Under the pieces are notes generated by a model that did no database searches, had not been told where the DNA came from, and saw only the letters and a program-made list of their open reading frames with translations. Positions 32,684-42,096 of a stretch of DNA of 64,000 bases are shown here, piece by piece. The stretch is taken from assembly GCA_003388555.1 (NCBI GenBank), contig QQVD01000044.1:62001-126000 (forward strand), in the 5' to 3' direction. This DNA comes from Acidobacteriota bacterium. Lineage in GTDB: Bacteria; Acidobacteriota; Thermoanaerobaculia; Multivoradales; Multivoraceae. The translations under genes and the position numbers were made by a program. The first letter of the stretch is position 1. The number at the start of each line of letters is the position of its first letter.

Positions 32684-34072
32684 TCAGGCGTGGTCTTCGT
32701 CGAGGCCCGCCGCCGCCAGCGCCAGCCGCTTGGCGTGCTCGAGATCGTAGTGCTTGCGGGTGACGATGCGCTGGGCGTAGAGGCCGCCACCTGCCTGGAT
32801 GTTGGTGACCTGCTTCCAGCCGCCGAAGGCGTCGGCGGTGAGATCGCGGATGGTGTGGAAGAGGCGCATCCTGTACTCGCCGTCGACTCCGTGCATCGTC
32901 TTCATGTACTTGCGCACCAGGCCGCCGACCTCTGGGTTCTCGATGTCGGCGATCGCCGGCGTGGTCAGCACCGCACCGCCGGCGATGTCGTGCAGGTGGC
33001 GCACCATCGAGTTGTAGTTCGCCGCGCCGTGGTACTTGCCGGCGTTGGTGTACAGCTCGTTGGGGAACGCCGCGCCGTCGGGTCCGAAGTTGCAGTTGCT
33101 GATCGCCGCCTCCAGCGAGGCTCGGATCAGCGTCGCGTGGATGATCATCTCGGAGATCTTCTCCTTGATGTGGGCGACGTGAGCCAGGCCGTTGGCCTCG
33201 GCGATGAGCTGCGCCAGACCGACCAGGCGATCGGCCTCGTCGGCCATCGCAGAGAGGCCGCCGAGCCGTTCCCACAGCCCCAGCGAGTGGGCGAAGACCG
33301 CTGCGTACGGGAACTCTCCGTCGAGGAAGATCCGCTCCTCGGGCACGAAGACGTCGTCGAAGATGACGAAACCTTCTGGGTAGTGGTCGCGGCCCGAGAC
33401 CGGGAAGTCGCGCGGGTCGTGGTGACGCGGCGCGTAGGTGGTGTTGACGATCTTGACCCCCGGGGCGTTGACCGGCACCGCGCATGCGATGCTGTAGTCC
33501 TGCTCGCCCTCCTTCATCGACTTGGTGGGGATCGTCATCAGCTCGTGGCCGAGCGAGGCGCCGGTGATGTGCAGCTTGGCGCCGCGGATCACGACGCCGT
33601 CGGAGCGACGCTCGACCACACGGGTGTAGGCGTCGGGGTCGTCCTGTTGCGACGGTGGGCGCGAGCGGTCGCCTTTGGCGTCGGTGATGCACTGGGTGAC
33701 CCGCAGGTCGCGCTCCTGCACCTCGTCGACGTAGCGCTGCAGTCGCTGACGGTAAACCGGATCCAGCTTCTCGAGCCGGCCCGCCGCGGTGATCAGGGTC
33801 ATGATCGAGGTGTAGGTGACGTGCGCCATCATCCCCGCCTCGTGCAGCAGCGGGATGCGCTCGCGCAGCTCCTGCGCCGAGCGCGGCACCACCATGAGCG
33901 GCGAGCGCGCGTCGGGCTCGGGCGAGTACCAGCGATCGTAGGTGCGCGCGACGACGTCCACGGCGGTCCCGAGGATCGGATGGGCCGCGATGTCGTCGAC
34001 GCGAGCGCCCTCGAAGTAGGTCGCCCGCCCGTCCGCCAGGGAGCTCCGGTACTGCCGGCCGGTCATCAACAT
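32684..34072 (-). CDS. 4-hydroxyphenylacetate 3-hydroxylase (HpaB)/4-hydroxybutyryl-CoA dehydratase superfamily flavoprotein
   Basis: 462 residues matching the acyl-CoA-dehydrogenase-like HpaB/AbfD superfamily: MTGRQYRSSLADGR at the N-terminus, GVVIRGAKLHITGAS in the FAD-binding middle, VFVPEERIFLDGE, and DIAGGAVLTTP with NIQAGGGLYAQR near the C-terminus. The Fe-S cluster Cys pattern typical of 4-hydroxybutyryl-CoA dehydratase is not evident in the N-terminal part, so a flavin monooxygenase or isomerase/hydroxylase activity is more likely than the radical dehydratase. The ATG at 34072 is favoured by GGAGGCCCTGCG upstream. It stands alone on the minus strand, 123 bases from the next gene. Confidence 0.75.
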   Translation of the reverse strand: MLMTGRQYRSSLADGRATYFEGARVDDIAAHPILGTAVDVVARTYDRWYSPEPDARSPLMVVPRSAQELRERIPLLHEAGMMAHVTYTSIMTLITAAGRLEKLDPVYRQRLQRYVDEVQERDLRVTQCITDAKGDRSRPPSQQDDPDAYTRVVERRSDGVVIRGAKLHITGASLGHELMTIPTKSMKEGEQDYSIACAVPVNAPGVKIVNTTYAPRHHDPRDFPVSGRDHYPEGFVIFDDVFVPEERIFLDGEFPYAAVFAHSLGLWERLGGLSAMADEADRLVGLAQLIAEANGLAHVAHIKEKISEMIIHATLIRASLEAAISNCNFGPDGAAFPNELYTNAGKYHGAANYNSMVRHLHDIAGGAVLTTPAIADIENPEVGGLVRKYMKTMHGVDGEYRMRLFHTIRDLTADAFGGWKQVTNIQAGGGLYAQRIVTRKHYDLEHAKRLALAAAGLDEDHA

Positions 34073-34194
34073 CGCAGGGCCTCCGGGTGACGTGGGTCCG
34101 GTGATCGAGAGCGGCCAGTCTAGTCCCGGCGCCAGCCCGGAGAGTCTTCGCACGCCACGACCACGTCCAGATCGACGGAATCGTCGCCGGTGCG

Positions 34195-35928
34195 TCAGCC
34201 CGCGGCGGGCAGCTCGAAGGCCGCCATCTCCTCACCGTTGCGCACCAGCAGCACCTGGCCGGCGATCACCGGGTGGTTCCAGGTCTTGCCCTCGATCGCC
34301 GGCACCTTGGCGATCTCGCGGAAGCCGTCTGGTGTCGCCGACACCAGGACCAGGTCACCCTCCTCGGAGAGCACCAGGAGCAGATCCTGATCGGCGAGCA
34401 GGACCAGCTGGCCGTTGCCGTAGCGGCCGCCCTTCCACACCCGGTCGCCGCTCTCGAGCTCCATGCAGGCGAGGATGCGGCCGTCGAAGCCGTAGGCGTG
34501 TCCCTCGTGCACCACGAAGTCGTTGAAGTAGGGCTTGAGGCGGATCGAGGTCCAGCGCTCTTCCGCCTTCCAGGCGCCGGAGGTCCGGCTCAGAGCCAGG
34601 CGACGCACGCCGCTGCGGTCGGAGACTCCGATCAGCAGGTCGCCGTTCGGCGCCACCGCCGGCTGCACGATCGGCGCCCCCGACCAGTCGTGGCTCCACA
34701 GCAGCTCGCCGCCGGTCGGTTCGAACGCACGCGCCCCCGCCGCGCCGAGCAGCACGATCTGGTCGCCGCCAGGCGATCTCAACAGGTGCGGTGAGCTGTA
34801 ACCCTCGCCCTCGTGGTCGGACGTCTTCCACAGCAGCTCGCCGTCCTCGAGGCGGTAGGCGGCGAGCGCGCTGGAGACCGCGACGTAGACCACGTCGCCG
34901 CGGATCAGGGGGGAACCGGAGATGCCCCAGGTGGGAATCGTCGCACCGGTGTCGGCGACCGTGTCGCGCGACCAGACGAGCTCTCCGGTCGTGGCGTCGA
35001 GCACGTTGAGGATCCCGGTGGCGCCGAGCGCATGCACCCGGCCGGCGTGCAGGGTCGGCGTCGCGCGCGGCCCGGCACCGCCGATCGCCTCCCAGAAGCG
35101 CACGTCGTCGGCGTGCTTCCACACCGGCTCGCCGCTGCGCACCCGGTACGCTGCCACCACCTCCTCGTCGCCGCGCTGCTCCTGGGTGAAGAGCAGCTCG
35201 CCGCGCACCGCGAACGAGGACCAGCCGGGGCCGACCGGTCGTCGCCAGAGCTCGGTCGGCGGCGTCTCCTGCCAGTCCGTGGCGATGCGCAGCCCGTCGA
35301 CGCGGCTGTCGCGATCGGGCCCGCGGAAACCAGGCCAGCCGCCGGTCTCGACCTCCGAGGCCTGGGCCGCGACCTCGATCTCCGGGTCGCCCGCCGCGAC
35401 CAGCTGGTCCTCGGCGCTCGGCGACCAGCGCATCGCCAGCTGGGCGTCGAAGGCTCCGTCGGCTCCCTCGAAACGCACCAGGGCCCACGAGGCACAGGCC
35501 ACGAGCACGCCGACAGCGAGCAGGGCGCGGCGCGGCAGCGGCGGCAGGCTGGAAGTGAGGGCGACGACCACGACCAGAGCCACCGCCATCGTCGGGATGG
35601 CGAAGAAGCGGAAGAGCATCCCGTAGCCGGCCTGGGCCATCGTCTCGTGCAGCAGCGGCGGGACCGCGAAGAGAGCGACCACCATCGCCGCCAGCCCGAT
35701 CAGCCGGTCGGCCCAGGGTGCGCGGCTGAAGAACAGCCACCAGATCAGGATCAGGCCGCTGCCGACCAGCGCCCCCATGAACGCGACCAGCGACCAGCTC
35801 TCGCGCACCATCGGCAGGGCGAAGCGCCAGAGGACGACGAGGATCGCCAGGGCCGCGCCCGGCCACAGCCGCAGGGCAGTTGGGGGAGAGCCGGCGGCGG
35901 GAGATATCGGATCGGTTGGTTTGGACAT
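34195..35928 (-). CDS. PQQ-type beta-propeller protein with N-terminal membrane helices
   Basis: 577 residues. The first ~150 contain about five hydrophobic helices (LWPGAALAILVVLWRFALPMV, LVAFMGALVGSGLILIWWLF, LIGLAAMVVALFAVPPLL and others). The rest is an eight-bladed-type propeller with PQQ-like repeats: GWPGFRGPDRDSRVDG at its start, then blades with ELWRRPVG, GEPVWKHADD, GELVWSRDT, GELLWKTSD and GDRVWKGG. Such proteins are related to BamB and to quinoprotein dehydrogenases. No PQQ-binding Cys-Cys pair or metal-ligand set was noticed, so an enzymatic role is not claimed; a scaffold or sensor role is possible. Confidence 0.78.
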   Translation of the reverse strand: MSKPTDPISPAAGSPPTALRLWPGAALAILVVLWRFALPMVRESWSLVAFMGALVGSGLILIWWLFFSRAPWADRLIGLAAMVVALFAVPPLLHETMAQAGYGMLFRFFAIPTMAVALVVVVALTSSLPPLPRRALLAVGVLVACASWALVRFEGADGAFDAQLAMRWSPSAEDQLVAAGDPEIEVAAQASEVETGGWPGFRGPDRDSRVDGLRIATDWQETPPTELWRRPVGPGWSSFAVRGELLFTQEQRGDEEVVAAYRVRSGEPVWKHADDVRFWEAIGGAGPRATPTLHAGRVHALGATGILNVLDATTGELVWSRDTVADTGATIPTWGISGSPLIRGDVVYVAVSSALAAYRLEDGELLWKTSDHEGEGYSSPHLLRSPGGDQIVLLGAAGARAFEPTGGELLWSHDWSGAPIVQPAVAPNGDLLIGVSDRSGVRRLALSRTSGAWKAEERWTSIRLKPYFNDFVVHEGHAYGFDGRILACMELESGDRVWKGGRYGNGQLVLLADQDLLLVLSEEGDLVLVSATPDGFREIAKVPAIEGKTWNHPVIAGQVLLVRNGEEMAAFELPAAG

Positions 35929-36137
35929 GAGCGGACCTCGAAGTCGTGGATGCGGCGGGGACGAGGAGAGGCGACGGGCAGGTCACGTTGCAGCGGCATG
36001 CACGCGGCCACGGAACGGGGTCGGCGTGCGGGCCGGGCCGGGAGTGAGGCGACGGCTCTGTCTCGCCTGCCCTGTTTCGACTGGCCTGTCTGGTGGTCGA
36101 CCGTCAGGAGGGAGTACGCATCGCCCCGAGGAAGGTG

Positions 36138-37400
36138 TCAGCCGTCGACCCTGTCGGCGTCCTGTTGATCTTCCGGTGGCGATCCTGTCCGGGCCACGTG
36201 CTCGGCGGCGTCGCTGTGCATGCCCCGGCTCCAACGTCCGTAGGCGTCGGCGAGCGGGCTGGCGCTGGCGCCGTGCAGGACGATGCTGGCGGCGACGACC
36301 AGCACCACCACCGCGAACACCTGCTCGCTGCCCGGCACGCCCTCCCGGTCGACCACCAGCAGCGCGAAGAGGATCGACGCCAGGCCGCGCGGACCGAACC
36401 AGCCGAGGAAGAGCAGACTGGGAAGGCGCAGACCGGTCCCGATCAGCGACAGGGCGATCGGCAGGATGCGGATGACGGTCAGGCTGAGGAGGGCGTAGAG
36501 GAAGACCGCCGGAGTCCAGAGGTGGGCGGCCGGTACGACGAAGAGCGCACCGAACAGACAGAAGGTGATCAGGGTCAGCAGCTCGCCCTCCGCCTCCGAG
36601 AACTCGCGCATCGGCTCCTGGTCGCAGCTCGACGTGTTGCCGAACGCGAAACCGCCCACGAAGGCGGCGATGAAGCCGTTGCCGCCGAGCGCCTCGGAGG
36701 CTCCGTACGCGAGCACGGCCAGGGCCAGGCCGCTGAGGCGGACGAAGCTGCCGGTGATCAGGCGCCGCTCGATGGCGGCGTCGAGCAACCTGGCGCCGAG
36801 CAGGCCGACCGCGACGCCGACCAGGGCCGCGACGACCAGCTGACGGCCGGCGAAGCCGACCCAGGGAAGCAGCTCGTCTTCGCCTCTGGCGGCGCTGCAC
36901 GCCGCGAAGACCAGCACCAGCGGCAGCGCCAGGCCGTCGTTGAGCCCGCTCTCGGTGCTCAGCGTGGTGCGCATGCGCAGCGGCACGCTCGGCCTCGTCA
37001 CCACCGCCTGGCCCAGTGCCGCATCGGTCGGCGCCAGCACGGCGGCGAGCAGGCCGGCTCCGTACCAGCCGAGCTCGGGCAGCAGCCACAGTCCCGCCAC
37101 CGCCCCCAGGCCGACCAGGAGCGGCAGGCCGATCGCCAGCATGCGCAAGGGGATCGCGAAGTCGCGCCGCAGCTCTCCGGCGTCGATCATCGCGGCGTCG
37201 CTGAACAGCACCAGGATGAGCGTCAGCTCGGCGAACAGGTGCACCACCTGCTCATTTCCCTCCATCCCGATCAGCCCCAAGCCTCCGGCGCCGAGCACCA
37301 GACCGCCGGCGGCGAAGAAGAGCGGTGGCGTGATCGGACTGGAGGCGAGCCGACGGGAGAGCAGTCCGTAGGCGAGCACGAGCAGGGCGATGGCGAGCAC
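36138..37400 (-). CDS. Na+/H+ antiporter, CPA1 (NhaP-like) family
   Basis: 420 residues with about twelve hydrophobic helices. Signature blocks include PTDAALGQAVVTRPSVPLRMR and the ESGLNDGLALPLVLVF motif (the ND pair used in cation exchange), plus a late helix with GWFGPRGLASILFAL. The protein would exchange Na+ or K+ for protons and regulate pH or ion levels. The GTG at 37400 begins the first helix directly (LAIALLVLAYGLLSRRL). A short tail after the last helix (HSDAAEHVARTG) is cytoplasmic and polar. It is divergent from the fasciclin gene at 37651. Confidence 0.9.
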   Translation of the reverse strand: MLAIALLVLAYGLLSRRLASSPITPPLFFAAGGLVLGAGGLGLIGMEGNEQVVHLFAELTLILVLFSDAAMIDAGELRRDFAIPLRMLAIGLPLLVGLGAVAGLWLLPELGWYGAGLLAAVLAPTDAALGQAVVTRPSVPLRMRTTLSTESGLNDGLALPLVLVFAACSAARGEDELLPWVGFAGRQLVVAALVGVAVGLLGARLLDAAIERRLITGSFVRLSGLALAVLAYGASEALGGNGFIAAFVGGFAFGNTSSCDQEPMREFSEAEGELLTLITFCLFGALFVVPAAHLWTPAVFLYALLSLTVIRILPIALSLIGTGLRLPSLLFLGWFGPRGLASILFALLVVDREGVPGSEQVFAVVVLVVAASIVLHGASASPLADAYGRWSRGMHSDAAEHVARTGSPPEDQQDADRVDG

Positions 37401-37650
37401 GGTCGGTGACGTCGAGGTTGGTTTCGGGAGGTGAGCAGGGCGGACTTCGCTTCGATCCTAGTCCGCAGAGCCAGCGCGGGGAGAGGGTGACGCCCGGTCC
37501 CGCACGAGGCCCACGAGACGATCTCGCATCCGGCGGCCAGGAGACGGCGAACGATGGTGCGACGGACAGCATGCGAGTTCGCTTCGAGAAGCAGAAGACG
37601 ATCGGCGCCCCGTCGGCGCCGAAATCACGAATCCGAAAGGAAATAGAACC

Positions 37651-38136
37651 ATGAAGAAACTGACCCGAATCCTCCTCCCCCTCCTCGTCCTCGGCCTGCT
37701 CGCCGTGCCGGCGATGGCCAACGACCACAGTGAACCGAAGGCCGACATCGTCGACACCGCGGTCGCCGCCGGCTCGTTCACCACTCTGGTCAAGGCGGTG
37801 CAGGCTGCCGGCCTCGTCGACACCCTGAAGAGCGAGGGCCCCTTCACCGTGTTCGCGCCGACCGACGAGGCGTTCGCCAAGCTGCCCGCCGGCACCCTCG
37901 AGGGTCTGCTCGCCGACACCGAGAAGCTCAAGCAGGTCCTGCTCTACCACGTGGTCGCCGGCAAGGTGATGGCGTCCGACGTCGGTGGCCTGAGCGAGGC
38001 CAAGACCGTGCAGGGCGGAACCCTGCCGATCGACACCTCCTACGGCGTCAAGATCGGTGGTGCCAAGGTCGTGAAGACGGACATCGAGACCTCGAACGGC
38101 GTCATCCACGTCATCGACACCGTTCTGGTTCCCTGA
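37651..38136 (+). CDS. secreted fasciclin (FAS1) domain protein
   Basis: 161 residues: a signal peptide ([22 protein letters not shown]) and one FAS1 domain. The H1 motif [15 protein letters not shown] and the H2-type ending [13 protein letters not shown] are both present. FAS1 proteins act in adhesion or as exported proteins under sigma/anti-sigma control (as MPT70/83 with SigK/RskA in mycobacteria). Here an ECF sigma and RskA-like pair lies 376 bases downstream. AAAGGAAA before the ATG supports the start. The base composition is a little less extreme than its neighbours around the leader. Confidence 0.9.
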   Translation: MKKLTRILLPLLVLGLLAVPAMANDHSEPKADIVDTAVAAGSFTTLVKAVQAAGLVDTLKSEGPFTVFAPTDEAFAKLPAGTLEGLLADTEKLKQVLLYHVVAGKVMASDVGGLSEAKTVQGGTLPIDTSYGVKIGGAKVVKTDIETSNGVIHVIDTVLVP

Positions 38137-38512
38137 CGTAGACCGATAGCGGTGAGGCCGGCGCGTCGCCCCAGGGGCTTTTCCCGAGCCCGGGTGGCGC
38201 GCCGGATGCGTTTGCGAGCCGAGGCCGTGACCGCGAGACGAGCACTTCCTCGTTCCCCTCTGCGCTTCATCACGACCACTCGACGTACCTGACATGACTC
38301 TGCTAGCACCGCCTCGCCTCGACACCGTTCGCCGGTCGCGAAGAGCTGCAGCGCCCGTCTCAGCCTCGTTGAACCGCGCCTCGCGAGCGGTTAGGGTGGA
38401 CGGCAAAGTCGCTGCGGAGCCGCCGAGAACCGGCTCCGGTGTTCCCGGCCGTGCGACGTCGCCCGGAGTACCGGGAGGCGGCGAGGTCCGGAACGGAGCG
38501 CGGAACGCGGGT
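38137..38512. promoter_or_regulatory. 376-base gap with a long hairpin after the fasciclin gene
   Basis: Just past the fasciclin stop, CCGGCGCG (38158-38165) and CGCGCCGG (38198-38205) form an 8-bp inverted repeat around a 32-base loop that includes CTTTTCCC. It may stop transcription, but there is no terminal T tract. The rest of the gap should hold the promoter of the ECF sigma gene at 38513; no motif was assigned. Confidence 0.4.
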
Positions 38513-39100
38513 ATGAGTGAAGTCGAGCAGCGCGAGGAAGGGCAGGCGGAGCTGACCGTCCTACAGCGCGTCGCGGCTGGCGATGCCAATGCCTTCCAGG
38601 AGTGCATCGACCGCTACAAGGGTCTGATCTGGTGGCTGGCCCGCAAGTGGACCTCCGGCGCCGGTGAAGACGCCGAGGACGTGGTCCAGGAGATCTTCGT
38701 CGACCTCTGGAAGAGCGCGGCGAAGTTCGATCCCAGTCGCGCCAGCGAATCGACCTTCGTCTCCATGATCTCGCGGCGCCGCCTGATCGACCGGCACCGC
38801 CGCACCTCGAGGCGACCGGTCGAAGAGGCGATCGACCCCCTCTTCGGTCTCACCGGTCTCAAGGCCGAGTCCGTCGAGGCTGGCGCCGAGATCGCCTTCG
38901 CCCGTCGCGCCATGCGCGGCCTCTCCAAGGAAGAGCGAGAGACTCTCGAACTCTCCGTTCACGTCGGAATGTCCCACTCCGAGATCGCCGACTACCTGGA
39001 GATGCCGCTCGGCTCGGTGAAGACCTACATCCGCCGCGCCCTGGCCAAGGTGCGTGGGCAGCTCGAGGCGGACGGCGTCTCCCAGGAGTCGGCGCCATGA
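38513..39100 (+). CDS. ECF sigma factor, SigK-like
   Basis: 195 residues. Region 2: DANAFQECIDRYKGLIWWLARKWTSGAGEDAEDVVQEIFVDLWKSAAKFDPSRASESTFVSMISRRRLIDRHRR (the core-binding and -10 recognition helices). Region 4: LSKEERETLELSVHVGMSHSEIADYLEMPLGSVKTYIRRALAKVRGQL, a clear helix-turn-helix. The stop overlaps the ATG of the anti-sigma gene (ATGA). The ATG at 38513 was chosen as the first with a plausible upstream GGAG (38495 area); a longer frame would start at 38294 but encodes no recognisable domain. It probably controls the fasciclin gene and/or its own operon; this is inference from the SigK/RskA/FAS1 parallel. Confidence 0.88.
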   Translation: MSEVEQREEGQAELTVLQRVAAGDANAFQECIDRYKGLIWWLARKWTSGAGEDAEDVVQEIFVDLWKSAAKFDPSRASESTFVSMISRRRLIDRHRRTSRRPVEEAIDPLFGLTGLKAESVEAGAEIAFARRAMRGLSKEERETLELSVHVGMSHSEIADYLEMPLGSVKTYIRRALAKVRGQLEADGVSQESAP

Positions 39101-40077
39101 CCGCCCGCAACGCACCACAGGGTCCCGCCGCTCGGCGCGACTGGTTGGAGGCGCTGCTGGTCGAGGAGGCGACTCAGGGACTGTGTGCCGATCAGGCCGA
39201 CGAGCTCGACCGGCTGGCTCGGGAGTGCGGCCTGAGCGAAGATGAGCGTCAGGTCTGGCAACACACTGCCGCCGTCTGTGAGCTGGCCTTCGCCAGCGAG
39301 CGCCTCGCCGGCCCGACCGGAAGCTCCACGACCGCCGCAACCGACGACGTCGTCGCCTTCCCCTCTTCCCTCGACTTGCGGCTGCAGCAGCTCGCGGCGA
39401 GTGCCGCGCAGCAACGACCGGTGGACGGATCTCGGCCGGACGACGGCGACGCCGGGTCGGGGGGGCGGGTGCTCGACTTCGCCCCGTCGACGCGGCCCTC
39501 CACCGACGCCGCCACGGCCGCAGAGCCCTCCCGATTCTCAAAACCCGCAGAACCGTTCGTGGGCGATCCGGCATCGTCGCCTGGGAGCGCGCTCGCCTGG
39601 ACGATCGCCGCGGCGGCCTCCCTGATGTGCGCCGCAGCGATCTGGTGGGGCATCGAAGCGCGCACCGCGGGCGCCGGGACGACGTCCACCGACGGCACCG
39701 TCGATCTGGCTTCGGCCGGCGACGCCATCACCGTCGAGCTGGCGGCCACGCAGGATCCCGCGGCTGGCGGCGGAGCCACGGGAACGGTGCGCTGGAGCCC
39801 GGGACTGCAGACCGGGGTGATGCGCATCTCGGGCCTCGCGATCAACGATCCGGAGGTCTGGCAGTACCAGCTCTGGATCTTCGACGCCACGCGCGACGAG
39901 CGCTATCCGGTGGACGGCGGAGTCTTCGACATCCCGCGCTCGGGGATCGTCGAGATCCCGATCGAGGCCAAGATCGAGGTCGGTAAGCCGATCCTCTTCG
40001 CGATCACGGTCGAGCGACCGGGTGGCGTGGTGGTGTCGGACCGCGAGCGCATCGTGCTCGCAGCGCAGAGCGTCTGA
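39097..40077 (+). CDS. RskA-like anti-sigma factor
   Basis: 326 residues. The N-terminal cytoplasmic part (LVEEATQGLCADQADELDRLARE) is the sigma-binding segment of RskA-type factors. A long Ser/Pro/Asp-rich linker leads to a membrane helix (ALAWTIAAAASLMCAAAIWWGI), and the C-terminal domain (GTVRWSPGLQTGVMRISGLAINDPEVWQYQLWIFD, then RSGIVEIPIEAKIEVGKPILFAITVERPGG) is the RskA extracytoplasmic fold. Its ATG overlaps the sigma gene stop. Known relatives are cleaved by regulated proteolysis to release the sigma factor; that step is inferred here. Confidence 0.87.
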   Translation: MTARNAPQGPAARRDWLEALLVEEATQGLCADQADELDRLARECGLSEDERQVWQHTAAVCELAFASERLAGPTGSSTTAATDDVVAFPSSLDLRLQQLAASAAQQRPVDGSRPDDGDAGSGGRVLDFAPSTRPSTDAATAAEPSRFSKPAEPFVGDPASSPGSALAWTIAAAASLMCAAAIWWGIEARTAGAGTTSTDGTVDLASAGDAITVELAATQDPAAGGGATGTVRWSPGLQTGVMRISGLAINDPEVWQYQLWIFDATRDERYPVDGGVFDIPRSGIVEIPIEAKIEVGKPILFAITVERPGGVVVSDRERIVLAAQSV

Positions 40078-40208
40078 GCGGCGGGGTTCGGCTCGCTGCC
40101 GCGGCGGCGACGCTCCCGAGCCACCCGTTCGTTGCTCGCGTACCGCGGACATCCGGCCCCGGCACGCTGGCGAAGCGCTCCTCGATACCACTCATCGAGG
40201 AGTCACCG

Positions 40209-41513
40209 ATGCGCTCACACCGCCAGCCCGTCCCGAAGATCTCGGCCGCCGCGATCCACACGATCGTCCTCATCCTGTCGGCCGGCGCCCTGGCGGCAGC
40301 CGACTGGCCCGAATGGCGCGGCGCGTCGCGCGACGCCAGCACGCCGGGCGCGCCCTGGGCGGATTCGCTGTCCGGCCTCGAGGTCTCGTGGTCGGTCGAC
40401 CTCGGCAAGGGCTATCCCGGCCCGGTGGTGCTCGGCAACCGGGTCTTCGTCGTCGAGACGGTGGATTCCCGCACCGAGCAGGCCCGCGCCCTCGACCGCA
40501 GCACCGGCGAAGAGCTGTGGCGGGCGTCCTGGCAGGGCAGCGGCAGCGTGCCGTTCTTCGCCCGCAAGAACGGCGATTGGGTGCGCTCGACGCCGGCCGT
40601 GGCGGAGGACGGGCTCTACGTCGGCGGCATGCAGGAGGTGCTGCGTCGGCTCGACCCGGCCACCGGCGAGCAGCTGTGGGCGGTCGATCTGCCGCAGCGT
40701 TTCGGCACCGGCGTGCCCGAGTTCGGTTTCGCCAGCTCGCCGCTGCTGGACGGCGACGGGGTCATCGTGCAGGCGGCCGACTCGGTGGTGCGCCTCGACC
40801 GTCGGACCGGCGAGACGGTGTGGCGCAGCCTCGCTTCAGCGGGATCGATCTTCGACAGCGGCGCCTTCTCGTCGCCGGTGATCGCCGAGCTCGCCGGCCG
40901 TCGCCAGCTCGTGGTGCAGACCCGTGAGGCGCTGCACGGCCTCGATCCGTTGGACGGCACCGAGCTGTGGCGTCGGGAGGTCCCGAACTTCCGGGGCATG
41001 AACATCCTCACCCCGGTGGTGGTCGACGCCCGTCGGGTGCTGACCAGCAGCTACCGCAACCGTACCCACCTGTTCGAGGTGCGGGCAGCGGCGACCGGCG
41101 GCGGTTTCGAGGTCGAGGAGATCTGGTCGCACAAGGCGCATGCCTACATGTCCTCTCCGGTGGTGCACCAGGGGCACGCCTACATCCACCTCGGCAACCG
41201 CCGGCTCACCTGCATCGCGCTGGACAGCGGCGAGACGCAGTGGACGTCGACACCGTTCGGCGAGTACTGGAGCGTCGCGCTGCGGGGCGACCGGCTGCTG
41301 GCGCTCGACTCGGACGGCACGCTGCTGCTGCTGCGGCTCGACTCCGAGGAGCTGGAGCTGCTCGATCGCCGCAGCGTGGTCGACGAGGAGTCCTGGGCGC
41401 ATGTCGCGGTGGCCGGCGACCAGATCTTCGTGCGCGGCCTCGAGAGCCTCGTGGCGCTGAACTGGCCTCGCTCGTCTGCCGCCGATCCCGGCGCGGCCGC
41501 GACCTCGGACTGA
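40209..41513 (+). CDS. secreted PQQ-type beta-propeller protein
   Basis: 434 residues with a signal peptide (AAIHTIVLILSAGALAA) followed by DWPEWRGASRDAS, a motif commonly seen at the start of PQQ-like propellers in Acidobacteria and Planctomycetes. Blades contain GEELWRASW, GEQLWAVDL, GETVWRSL, GTELWRREV and GETQWTST-type repeats. It resembles BamB and quinoprotein scaffolds, but no cofactor site is identified. GAGGAG precedes the ATG, which lies 131 bases beyond the anti-sigma gene. A related membrane-anchored version is at 34195-35928. Confidence 0.82.
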   Translation: MRSHRQPVPKISAAAIHTIVLILSAGALAAADWPEWRGASRDASTPGAPWADSLSGLEVSWSVDLGKGYPGPVVLGNRVFVVETVDSRTEQARALDRSTGEELWRASWQGSGSVPFFARKNGDWVRSTPAVAEDGLYVGGMQEVLRRLDPATGEQLWAVDLPQRFGTGVPEFGFASSPLLDGDGVIVQAADSVVRLDRRTGETVWRSLASAGSIFDSGAFSSPVIAELAGRRQLVVQTREALHGLDPLDGTELWRREVPNFRGMNILTPVVVDARRVLTSSYRNRTHLFEVRAAATGGGFEVEEIWSHKAHAYMSSPVVHQGHAYIHLGNRRLTCIALDSGETQWTSTPFGEYWSVALRGDRLLALDSDGTLLLLRLDSEELELLDRRSVVDEESWAHVAVAGDQIFVRGLESLVALNWPRSSAADPGAAATSD

Positions 41514-41556
41514 GCCGGGCCGACAGCGGAGGGATGGCCTCCTCGACCGCCGGCTT

Positions 41557-42096
41557 CTAGGCCGGCTCCGAGACCTCGACCCTCCAAGGGTCGATCGGCA
41601 GCAGCTCGAGGTTGCGCTCGCTCTCGCGCGGGGTCTCACACCAGCGGTCGACGATCAGGTATTCGCCGGCCTCGAGGCTGAGCAGCGGATGGTGCCAGAC
41701 GCCGCGCCGCAGCTGGATGCCCTGGCGACCGTCGGTGACGAAGGCGCGCAGAGTCCCGGCGGTCGGCCGCGACTCTCCCCCGTCCGGGATCTCCGCCACC
41801 ACCACCAGGAAGCGGGTGCGGTCGAGCGGCACGAACGCCTGCGATCCGAGCGGATGGCGCTCGAGCAGGCGCAGCTCGGTCGGCAGCGGCGTGGCGGTGG
41901 CGCGGTAGAGGTGCAGGCTGGCGCGGTCGCCCTGGTCGAGCTCGACCTGGGCCAGGTCGGAGAACTTCTGCGATGTGCCCTGGTTGATCGACTCGCTGTC
42001 GCCGCGTGCCGCGATGACGTCGCCGAACGGCGCGAAGGCCTCCGGGGTCAACCGCCTCGGTGCGAGCGAGCGCGCAGCGGCGTTCGGCTCGTTCAT
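41557..42096 (-). CDS. allA: ureidoglycolate lyase (AllA)
   Basis: 179 residues. Visible blocks are LTPEAFAPFGDVI, SINQGTSQKFSDLAQ (substrate-binding turn), LERHPLGSQAFVPLD, RFLVVVAEIPDGG, LRAFVTDGRQGIQLRRGVWHHPLL (metal-binding cupin His region) and YLIVDRW. AllA splits ureidoglycolate into glyoxylate and urea, the last step from allantoate. Its ATG overlaps the stop of allantoicase (ATGA), which makes ureidoglycolate, so the two act in series. Confidence 0.9.
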   Translation of the reverse strand: MNEPNAAARSLAPRRLTPEAFAPFGDVIAARGDSESINQGTSQKFSDLAQVELDQGDRASLHLYRATATPLPTELRLLERHPLGSQAFVPLDRTRFLVVVAEIPDGGESRPTAGTLRAFVTDGRQGIQLRRGVWHHPLLSLEAGEYLIVDRWCETPRESERNLELLPIDPWRVEVSEPA

